Positions 23,749 through 30,901 of a stretch of DNA of 64,000 bases are shown in pieces. Under the pieces are notes generated by a model. It was not told where the DNA came from and ran no database searches. It was given only the letters and a program-made list of their open reading frames with translations. Both the position numbers and the translations under genes were made by a program. The DNA lies in NCBI GenBank assembly GCA_024400425.1, contig JAKSMV010000002.1, positions 145,923-209,922 of the forward strand. The letters are read 5' to 3'. This DNA comes from Bacteroidales bacterium (GTDB lineage Bacteria > Bacteroidota > Bacteroidia > Bacteroidales > F082). Position 1 is the first letter of the stretch, and the number at the start of each line of letters is the position of its first letter.

Positions 23749-26700
23749 ATGAAAAGTAATTACAAAGAATACAAACAGCTGAATCTTACTGATACAGCCA
23801 ACGAAATCCGCCAGTATTGGGCAGATAATGATACTTTCCAAAAGAGTTTGGATAACCGTGACAAAGACAACGCCTTCGTGTTTTTCGAAGGTCCGCCGAG
23901 TGCAAACGGTCTGCCTGGCATCCACCATGTGATGGCTCGTTCCATTAAGGACGTGGTGTGCCGCTACCAAACCCTGAAAGGCAAGTTCGTCGTCCGTAAG
24001 GCTGGTTGGGACACTCACGGTCTGCCTGTCGAGCTTGGCGTCGAGAAGAAACTGGGTATCACCAAGGAAGACATCGGCAAGAAAATCAGCGTCGATGACT
24101 ACAACCGCGCTTGCCGCGAGGAAGTGTTGAAATACAAGGACAGATGGGACGACCTCACCCGTAAGATGGGCTATTGGGTCAACCTCGACGATCCTTACAT
24201 CACTTTCAAGAACGAGTATATCGAGACTTTGTGGTTCCTGCTGAAGAAGCTCTACGACAAAGGTCTGCTCTATAAAGGCTACACCATTCAGCCTTATTCG
24301 CCGGCTGCGGGTACGGGTCTCAGCTCGCACGAACTGAACCTTCCAGGCTGCTATCGCGATGTGAAAGACACCACTTGCACAGCCCAGTTCAAAGTGGTTG
24401 ACGATGGCAACGCCGTAGTGCGCGCCATCAAGGAAAAGGCATCGGAGCCTTTCCGCGACAACTTCTACATCCTCGCATGGACGACAACTCCTTGGACTTT
24501 GCCGAGCAACACCGCTTTGTGCGTGGGTCCAAAGATTGAGTATGTGGCTGTCGAGACCTTCAATCCTTACAACGGTTCGCCGATGACTTGCCTTATCGCC
24601 AAGCCACGTTTGGCCGCTTATTTCAAGCCCGAAGGCGAAAACGCTGACTTCGAAGCCTATAAGGCGGGCGACAAGGTTGTGCCTTATCGTATCATTGCCG
24701 AATATGTGGGCAACGACTTGTTGGGTATCAAGTACGAGCAGCTCTTCCCATGGGTCGATCCTGTCGAGATGAATCCTGAAACCAAGGCCATCGTCAACAA
24801 GAAAGACGAAGCCTTCCGCGTCATTCCTGGTGCTTACGTCACTACCGAAGATGGTACGGGTATTGTCCACATTGCTCCAACCTTTGGTGCCGACGATGCC
24901 AAGGTGGCCAAGGCCGCTGGCATTCCAAGCTTGTTCCTTGTCAACAAGAAAGACGAAACACGCCCGATGGTTGACTTCACGGGTAAATATTGGATGATGG
25001 ACGAACTTCGCGACGACTTTGCCAAGGAATGTGTTCACGAAGATTATAAGAAATATGCTGGCCAGTGGGTGAAGAACGCCTACGACCCACAATATACCGT
25101 CAATGGCCGATACAACGAGGAAGAAGCCAACAAGGCCGAAAATCTCGATATCCGCCTCTGCCTCGAAATGAAGGCTGACAACAAGGTCTTCAAGATTGAG
25201 AAGCATACCCACAACTATCCTTACTGCTGGCGCACCGACAAACCTGTGCTTTACTATCCTTTGGATAGCTGGTTCATCCGTACTACTGCTGTCAAGGACC
25301 GCATGATTGAACTCAACAAGACCATCAACTGGAAGCCCGAAGCAACGGGAAGCGGCCGTTTTGGCAACTGGCTTGAAAACCTCGTCGATTGGAACCTCTC
25401 GCGCTCACGTTATTGGGGCACGCCACTTCCGATTTGGCGCACCGAAGATGGTAAGGAAGAAATCTGCATCGGCAGCGTCGAGGAGCTTCGCAACGAAATC
25501 GAAAAGTCGGTGAAGGCTGGCTTCATGACCGAAAATCCTTACGCTTCCGAAGACTACGAGAAATTCGATTTGCACCGTCCTTATATCGACGGCATCATCC
25601 TCGTCTCGGCTTCGGGCAAGAAGATGTTCCGCGAGCCTGACCTGATTGACGTTTGGTTTGATAGCGGTGCCATGCCTTACGCACAATATCACTACATGGG
25701 CAAGGAAGGCCAGTTAGGCAAGGATGTGTTCCCAGCCGACTTCATCGCCGAAGGCGTTGACCAAACTCGTGGCTGGTTCTTCACTTTGCATGCCATCGCC
25801 ACCATGTGCTTCGATAGCGTTGCCTACAAGAACGTCATTTCCAACGGTTTGGTGCTCGACAAGAACGGCGACAAGATGTCGAAGCGTCTGGGCAATGCCG
25901 TTGAGCCTTTCGGCGTGATTGAGAAATATGGTGCCGATGCTGTGCGTTGGTACATGATTACCAATTCGCAACCTTGGGACAACCTGAAATTCGATGAAGC
26001 TGGCGTTGACGAAGTGCGCCGCAAGTTCTTCGGAACCTTATATAACACCTACGCATTCTTCGCCTTATATGCCAACATCGACAACTTCACTTACGCAGAG
26101 GCCGACATCCCGATGGAAGAGCGTCCTGAAATCGACCGTTGGATTCTCTCCGAACTCAATTCGTTGATAAAGAATGTTGATAACGCTTACGGCATCTTCG
26201 AACCTACCAAGGCTGGCCGTTACATCCAGGAATTCGTTGATGCTCACCTGAGCAACTGGTATGTGCGTCTGTCGCGCCGTCGTTTCTGGCGCAGCGACGA
26301 TGCCAAGGACAAGCTCTCGGCTTATCAAACCCTTTATACTTGCCTTGAGACTGTGGCTCGCCTCAGCTCGCCTATCGCTCCGTTCTTCAGCGATCAGATT
26401 TTCCGTGACCTGAATAATGTCACAGGCCGTAACAAGGCCGAATCAGTCCATCTGACAGATTTTCCGGTTGCCGACGACAAACTTATCGACAAGGCTCTGG
26501 AAGAACGCATGGAAGCCGCACAACTCATCTCTTCGTTGGTGCTCTCGCTGCGTAAGAAAGCCAACATCCGTGTGCGTCAGCCATTGTCGAAGATCATGAT
26601 TCCTGTGGCAAGCGACGAGATGAAACAGCAACTTGAAAAGATTTCGCATCTCATCATGAGCGAAGTCAACATCAAGGGTATCGAGTTCCTTTCGGCCGAC

Positions 26701-27231
26701 AACAATATCTTGGTGAAGAATGTGAAGCCTAACTTCAAGACCTTGGGCAAGAAGTATGGCAAGCAGATGAAACAAATTTCTGCCTTCTTCGCCAATATGA
26801 CGCAAGACGAAATTCACGCCTTCGAGCAAAACAAGGGTGCTCATCTCGATGTGGATGGCGTCTCGGTTGACCTCGTTCTCGAAGATGCCTTGATTGCAAC
26901 GCAAGACATTCCAGGTTGGGCAGTCACTTCCGAAGGCAACTTCACCGTGGCCTTGGATATGACTATCACCGACGAACTGTTGCAGGAAGGTCTGGCCCGC
27001 GAAATCGTGAATCGTGTCCAAAACTTGCGCAAGACCACTGGTTTTGATGTCACCGACCGCATCATCATCACCATTGAGAAGAACGAAAAGACGGATGCTG
27101 CTGTAGCGAAGTTCAATGACTACATTTGCACCGAAACCTTGGCTACCATCGTGATGGCCGACCAAGTGGAAGCCGAACCCGACGAACTGGTGGAAGGCAT
27201 CAGCGTGAAACTCGTTATCGAAAAGCAATGA
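23749..27231 (+). CDS. ileS: Isoleucyl-tRNA synthetase
   Basis: A 1160-residue class I synthetase that charges tRNA-Ile, full length for Bacteroidota. The HIGH motif appears as GIHH in NGLPGIHHVMARS (near residue 57) and the KMSKR loop as DKMSKRLGN (near 708). The editing domain carries WTTTPWTLPSNTALCVG and DGTGIVHIAPTFGADD. The anticodon-binding region includes SNWYVRLSRRRFW, and a long C-terminal extension follows. The gene has its own promoter. Downstream, after a hairpin-forming repeat, come a DksA/TraR-type gene and lspA; ileS with lspA is a common bacterial pairing. Confidence 0.97.
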   Translation: MKSNYKEYKQLNLTDTANEIRQYWADNDTFQKSLDNRDKDNAFVFFEGPPSANGLPGIHHVMARSIKDVVCRYQTLKGKFVVRKAGWDTHGLPVELGVEKKLGITKEDIGKKISVDDYNRACREEVLKYKDRWDDLTRKMGYWVNLDDPYITFKNEYIETLWFLLKKLYDKGLLYKGYTIQPYSPAAGTGLSSHELNLPGCYRDVKDTTCTAQFKVVDDGNAVVRAIKEKASEPFRDNFYILAWTTTPWTLPSNTALCVGPKIEYVAVETFNPYNGSPMTCLIAKPRLAAYFKPEGENADFEAYKAGDKVVPYRIIAEYVGNDLLGIKYEQLFPWVDPVEMNPETKAIVNKKDEAFRVIPGAYVTTEDGTGIVHIAPTFGADDAKVAKAAGIPSLFLVNKKDETRPMVDFTGKYWMMDELRDDFAKECVHEDYKKYAGQWVKNAYDPQYTVNGRYNEEEANKAENLDIRLCLEMKADNKVFKIEKHTHNYPYCWRTDKPVLYYPLDSWFIRTTAVKDRMIELNKTINWKPEATGSGRFGNWLENLVDWNLSRSRYWGTPLPIWRTEDGKEEICIGSVEELRNEIEKSVKAGFMTENPYASEDYEKFDLHRPYIDGIILVSASGKKMFREPDLIDVWFDSGAMPYAQYHYMGKEGQLGKDVFPADFIAEGVDQTRGWFFTLHAIATMCFDSVAYKNVISNGLVLDKNGDKMSKRLGNAVEPFGVIEKYGADAVRWYMITNSQPWDNLKFDEAGVDEVRRKFFGTLYNTYAFFALYANIDNFTYAEADIPMEERPEIDRWILSELNSLIKNVDNAYGIFEPTKAGRYIQEFVDAHLSNWYVRLSRRRFWRSDDAKDKLSAYQTLYTCLETVARLSSPIAPFFSDQIFRDLNNVTGRNKAESVHLTDFPVADDKLIDKALEERMEAAQLISSLVLSLRKKANIRVRQPLSKIMIPVASDEMKQQLEKISHLIMSEVNIKGIEFLSADNNILVKNVKPNFKTLGKKYGKQMKQISAFFANMTQDEIHAFEQNKGAHLDVDGVSVDLVLEDALIATQDIPGWAVTSEGNFTVALDMTITDELLQEGLAREIVNRVQNLRKTTGFDVTDRIIITIEKNEKTDAAVAKFNDYICTETLATIVMADQVEAEPDELVEGISVKLVIEKQ

Positions 27232-27238
27232 ACGAACG

Positions 27239-27303
27239 ATGACCATTGACCATGACCGTTTCAATTATTACTAAAATTGGTCATAGTCATAGTCAATGGT
27301 CAT
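27239..27303. repeat. Imperfect long hairpin between ileS and the DksA-like gene
   Basis: ATGACCATTGAC near 27239 is the reverse complement of GTCAATGGTCAT at 27292-27303, and inner segments CATGACC and GGTCAT also pair. The right arm contains a short direct repeat (TCATAG twice). It could act as an attenuating hairpin or be a repeat remnant; no U-run follows. Confidence 0.6.
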
Positions 27304-27333
27304 AGTTAAATAATAACCTAAACAAAACACACC

Positions 27334-27717
27334 ATGGATAAGCAAGAACCTAAATTGCGCTATTCGGATGAAGAACTTGAGGAATTCAAGGTTCTGATTC
27401 TCGAAAAGCTGGCCCAAGCTCAAGAGAGTTTGGCAATTCTGAATGAGAGATTGGCAGGTGGCGAACACAGCACCGACGACACAGCTCCTACTTTCAAGGT
27501 TTTGGAAGAAGGCTATGCCGTGGCCGAAAAAGAGGAAAACGCCAAACTCGTGGCTCGTCAGGAGAAGTACATCCAAAACCTGAAATTCGCCTTGATGCGT
27601 ATCGAAAACAAGACCTACGGCATATGCTGCGAAACTGGCAAACTGATTCCTAAGGAAAGGTTGCGTTGCGTGCCTATCACCACACGTTGCCTTGAGGCAA
27701 AACTGAACAAGAAGTGA
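27334..27717 (+). CDS. DksA/TraR family zinc-finger protein
   Basis: A 127-residue protein. Residues 10-95 form a long helical hairpin and residues 95-123 a C4-type finger, YGICCETGKLIPKERLRCVPITTRCLEAK, of the TraR/DksA kind. The pattern of cysteines is altered from the canonical CxxC-x17-CxxC: the first pair reads CC and the second is C-x6-C. DksA proteins enter the RNA polymerase secondary channel and alter promoter choice with ppGpp. In Bacteroidota this short form is often found beside lspA, as here, where the lspA GTG start overlaps its stop codon. Its role is not established. Confidence 0.85.
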   Translation: MDKQEPKLRYSDEELEEFKVLILEKLAQAQESLAILNERLAGGEHSTDDTAPTFKVLEEGYAVAEKEENAKLVARQEKYIQNLKFALMRIENKTYGICCETGKLIPKERLRCVPITTRCLEAKLNKK

Positions 27718-28352
27718 AAAATACAGCATCGCGCGACCTGACAAGGTCGTTCTTGATCATTTTCATTGTCTTGCTCATCGACCAGGTTCTCAAGATCTGG
27801 GTCAAGACGAATATGACCATCGGTGAAGAGATCCCCGTCATCGGTCATTGGTTCAATCTGTTGTTCGTCGAGAACAACGGCATGGCCTTTGGCTGGCTCG
27901 ATGGCGGAGGTATGAAGCTGTTTTTGAGCCTCTTCCGTGTGGTAGCCGTGGTGGCTTTGTTTGTCGTGTTGTTCCGTTTGGCACGCAAGAATACCAAGTT
28001 TGGTGTGTTGTTTGGTATTTCGCTTATCATTGCCGGTGCCATCGGTAACATTATCGACAGTGTGTTCTACGGGGTGTGTTTCAGCGAGAGCACTTTCTCG
28101 CAAGTGGCCACATGGTTTCCTGATGGTGGCGGCTATGCGGGCTGGTTGCATGGTCGTGTGGTCGATATGCTCTATTTTCCGCTCATCGATGTGGCTCGTG
28201 CCGATGCACCGTCGTGGCTGCCCAACTTCTTCTTTGGTCCCGACGACCACTTCATCTTCTTCCGCCCCATCTTCAATTTCGCTGACTCAGCCATCACCTT
28301 TGGTGTGTTCTACATGCTGATTTTCCAATGGAAGTGGCTTAAAACCCTTTGA
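27714..28352 (+). CDS. lspA: Lipoprotein signal peptidase (SPase II)
   Basis: A 212-residue inner membrane aspartyl peptidase that cleaves lipoprotein signal peptides before the lipidated Cys. Four membrane helices are visible. The family motifs DQVLKIWVKTNM, FVENNGMAFGW, GAIGNIIDSVFYG, VVDMLYFP and FNFADSAITFG are present; the two catalytic Asp residues are expected in GNIIDS and FADSAIT. The loop between helices is longer than in E. coli, as usual for Bacteroidota. Its GTG start overlaps the previous stop (GTGA), so translation is probably coupled. The many lipoproteins in this window (M16, MltF-like, PorW-like, LptE) are expected substrates. Confidence 0.95.
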   Translation: MKNTASRDLTRSFLIIFIVLLIDQVLKIWVKTNMTIGEEIPVIGHWFNLLFVENNGMAFGWLDGGGMKLFLSLFRVVAVVALFVVLFRLARKNTKFGVLFGISLIIAGAIGNIIDSVFYGVCFSESTFSQVATWFPDGGGYAGWLHGRVVDMLYFPLIDVARADAPSWLPNFFFGPDDHFIFFRPIFNFADSAITFGVFYMLIFQWKWLKTL

Positions 28353-28355
28353 TTT

Positions 28356-28832
28356 ATGTCAAATTTCAATATTCGCCCAGCTCAGCCTGAAGACACGGCT
28401 TTAATTTTAGATTTCATCAAGAAACTTGCTGAATACGAAAAGTGTTCCAATGAAGTAATCGCTGATGAACCAACGCTTTACAATTCCTTGTTTGTGGAGA
28501 AGGCCGCTGAAGTCATCTTGGCTGAAGAGGATGGCGTGCCGATTGGTTTTGCCTTGTTTTTCCATAATTTCTCGACTTTTGTCGGGCGCAAGGGTTTGTA
28601 TCTGGAAGACCTTTTCATCATTCCCGAAAAGCGTGGTTTGGGTTATGGCAAAGCCATCTTGAAATATTTAGCCAATATCGCCGTTGAGCGTAATTGTGGT
28701 CGTATGGAATGGATTTGCTTGGATTGGAATGCGCCATCCTTGGCCTTTTACCGCAAGATTGGAGCCTTCCCACTCGACGAATGGACGGTGCAGCGCATGA
28801 CGGAAGATGTGATGAGTGGGTTTGCAAAATAG
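28356..28832 (+). CDS. GNAT family N-acetyltransferase
   Basis: A 158-residue acetyltransferase. The acetyl-CoA loop appears as LEDLFIIPEKRGLGYGKAILKYLA (R/Q-x-x-G-x-G/A pattern), and NAPSLAFYRKIGAFPLDEW is the usual C-terminal strand-helix. The whole length resembles diamine/thialysine acetyltransferases, including PLFVGRKG-like FSTFVGRKGLYLEDLF, so a small polyamine or lysine-analogue amine is a plausible substrate. It starts 3 bp after lspA and is probably co-transcribed. It ends 41 bp from the convergent ribF gene. Confidence 0.88.
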   Translation: MSNFNIRPAQPEDTALILDFIKKLAEYEKCSNEVIADEPTLYNSLFVEKAAEVILAEEDGVPIGFALFFHNFSTFVGRKGLYLEDLFIIPEKRGLGYGKAILKYLANIAVERNCGRMEWICLDWNAPSLAFYRKIGAFPLDEWTVQRMTEDVMSGFAK

Positions 28833-28872
28833 AACAGATTTTTAGTGCAAATTTTAGTTGCATTTGTCTGTT
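28833..28872. terminator. Weak bidirectional hairpin between convergent genes
   Basis: Nested inverted repeats AACAGA / TCTGTT and TGCAA / TTGCA lie between the acetyltransferase and ribF. The segments between are AT-rich on both strands. A shared terminator is plausible but the stem is weak. Confidence 0.3.
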
Positions 28873-28873
28873 T

Positions 28874-29812
28874 CTAAACTCCCAGCATCATTTTAGCTCG
28901 TTCTCTGTCTTGGTTCAATTGGGCTTTCAGTTCCTCTAAACCGTTGAATTTTACTTCAGAACGGATGCGGTCGATGAAGCGCACTGTAATGTGCTGACCG
29001 TAAATGTCTTGGTCGAAATCGAAGATATTGACCTCGATGATGAAATTGTCATCATCGCGGTCACCGATGGTGGGACGTTTTCCGATGTTAGCCATGGCCT
29101 TGTAAGTCAATTCGTTGTAATCGACCAAGCAAGTATATACACCCGCATTGTTGATAAGTCTATATTCTTTTTGCAACTCAAGATTGGCGGTAGGGAAGCC
29201 TATTGTGCGTCCAATCATGTTGCCGCGCACCACTTCGGCTGTCACGGAATAGGGATAGCCCAAAAGCCGGTTAGCTGTGGCCACATCGCCGATGGCAAGT
29301 GCATGACGAATTTTGGTTGAACTGACGGCAACTTCGTCAACGTCTTGTGCTTCAACACGTTCAACCTTAAAGTTGAATTGCTGACCTAATTGGGTGAGTT
29401 GGTCGAAGTCGCCCATGCGGTTTTTGCCAAAGTGATGGTCGTAGCCAACAACGATATAATTGGGCTTGATGCGTTCGATGATGAAATTCTTGATGAAATC
29501 TTCAGAAGGCGTACGGGCAAACTCTTTGGTGAACGTGATGATGACTACATTGTCGATGCCGAACTGCTCTATGCGTTTCAGTTTTTCTTCTTCGGTGCAG
29601 ATGAAGCGCAGATTGGAGCTGTCGATGTTGAGCACTTGTCTTGGATGAGGACTGAAAGTAACCACAACGGTTTGTCCGTCAATGTTTTCAGCCAACTCTC
29701 GCATCTTTCTGAAGATGGCTTGATGACCAATGTGGACACCATCGAATGTACCGATGGTGACAACGGCATTCGGAATGTTGCGAACTTGTGCTATGTCGTT
29801 GAAAACCATCAT
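28874..29812 (-). CDS. ribF: Bifunctional riboflavin kinase / FAD synthetase
   Basis: A 312-residue enzyme that converts riboflavin to FMN and then FAD. The N-terminal nucleotidyltransferase domain has TIGTFDGVHIGHQAIF (near residue 18) and VVGYDHHFGKNRMGD. The C-terminal riboflavin kinase domain has LGYPYSVTAEVVRGNMIGRTIGFPTANL. Lengths and motif order are standard. The ATG overlaps the stop of asd (ATGA), so the two genes form an operon transcribed from the promoter at 30831. FAD made here would serve the 1074-residue flavoenzyme encoded at 59255, although no regulatory link is visible. Confidence 0.95.
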   Translation of the reverse strand: MMVFNDIAQVRNIPNAVVTIGTFDGVHIGHQAIFRKMRELAENIDGQTVVVTFSPHPRQVLNIDSSNLRFICTEEEKLKRIEQFGIDNVVIITFTKEFARTPSEDFIKNFIIERIKPNYIVVGYDHHFGKNRMGDFDQLTQLGQQFNFKVERVEAQDVDEVAVSSTKIRHALAIGDVATANRLLGYPYSVTAEVVRGNMIGRTIGFPTANLELQKEYRLINNAGVYTCLVDYNELTYKAMANIGKRPTIGDRDDDNFIIEVNIFDFDQDIYGQHITVRFIDRIRSEVKFNGLEELKAQLNQDRERAKMMLGV

Positions 29813-30804
29813 TTGTTGAAGAATTTTCTGATGATGTATTGTGCAATCTGCACGGCATTGGTGGCAGCGCCTTTGCGGATGTTGTCGCTCACTATCCAGA
29901 GATTCAGTCCATTATCAATGCTGAAATCGCGGCGGATGCGACCTACAAAGACTTCGTCCTTATCGTAGGCTGTGAGGGCCATCGGGTAAACGTTGTTTGT
30001 CGGGTCGTCTTGCACAATAATGCCAGGAAAATTGGAAAGGAGTTTGCGGATTTCATCCAATTCGAAAGGCTTGTTGAACTCCACATTGACAGTTTCGGAA
30101 TGGCCGCCCGTGACGGGCACGCGACATACCGTTGCAGTGATCGCCATTTGTGGTGCACGCAAAATCTTGCACGTCTCGTTCACAAGTTTTTCTTCTTCGG
30201 TCGTGTAGCCGTTTTCGCAGAAATCGCCACCGTGAGGCAACACGTTGCGGTAAATCTGATGTGGATAGGCGGGCTTTTCAACGGCTTCACCTTCCTCTTC
30301 GCCATTGAGTTGGTTGATGCCTTTCAGTCCGCTTCCGCTAACGCTTTGATAGGTTGAAATCACGAGACGCTTGATGCTGAATGCTTTATGCAAAGGCGCA
30401 AGGGCCATTACCATCTGAATGGTGGAACAATTCGGATTGGCAATGATGTGCGTGTCGCGCGTGATGACGTCGGCATTGATTTCAGGAACGACTAAAGGAA
30501 CATCTTTCTCCATGCGCCAAGCCGAACTATTATCGACAACGAAAGTGCCTTTGGCAGCAAACAACGGTGCGTATTTTTTGGAAGCCGTACCGCCAGCCGA
30601 GAAGATGGCAATGTCGGGGCAAGTCTCGATGGCATCTTCCACACTGACAAGTTTGTGCGTCTTGCCTTGGAAGACAATCTCCTTTCCAATGGAGTGTTCC
30701 GAAGCAGCCACAATCAGTTCGTCAATGTGAACTTTCTGTTCATCAAGCACTTGAAGCATCTTTGTGCCAACCAAACCCGTGGCACCAATCACAGCGATTT
30801 TCAT
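29809..30804 (-). CDS. asd: Aspartate-semialdehyde dehydrogenase
   Basis: A 331-residue cytosolic enzyme that reduces aspartyl phosphate to aspartate semialdehyde, the branch point to lysine, diaminopimelate, threonine and methionine. The NADP-binding motif GATGLVGTKML lies at residues 7-17, and the catalytic Cys126 is in ANPNCSTIQM. The motif QSVSGSGLKGINQL and the later GGHSETVNVEF region fit the family. First gene of the asd-ribF operon. Its promoter region is shared with the divergent lamin-tail surface protein gene. Confidence 0.96.
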   Translation of the reverse strand: MKIAVIGATGLVGTKMLQVLDEQKVHIDELIVAASEHSIGKEIVFQGKTHKLVSVEDAIETCPDIAIFSAGGTASKKYAPLFAAKGTFVVDNSSAWRMEKDVPLVVPEINADVITRDTHIIANPNCSTIQMVMALAPLHKAFSIKRLVISTYQSVSGSGLKGINQLNGEEEGEAVEKPAYPHQIYRNVLPHGGDFCENGYTTEEEKLVNETCKILRAPQMAITATVCRVPVTGGHSETVNVEFNKPFELDEIRKLLSNFPGIIVQDDPTNNVYPMALTAYDKDEVFVGRIRRDFSIDNGLNLWIVSDNIRKGAATNAVQIAQYIIRKFFNK

Positions 30805-30830
30805 TTGATTTTGAATTGCTTAATCGACCG

Positions 30831-30857
30831 CAAAAATATGAAAAATGAATCGAACAA
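30831..30857 (-). promoter_or_regulatory. Promoter of the asd-ribF operon
   Basis: On the minus strand a TTG (30857-30855) precedes TATTTTTG (30838-30831) by 16 bases; the asd ATG follows 26 bases later. It lies only 13 bp from the divergent -7 element at 30871. Confidence 0.6.
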
Positions 30858-30870
30858 TTAGGAATTTCAT

Positions 30871-30878
30871 TACCTTTG
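30871..30878 (+). promoter_or_regulatory. -7 element of the lamin-tail surface protein gene
   Basis: TACCTTTG, 23 bases before the ATG at 30902. No clear -33 element. Opposed to the asd promoter. Confidence 0.55.
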
Positions 30879-30901
30879 TCCTTTCCAAAATTGACAATTC
30901 T

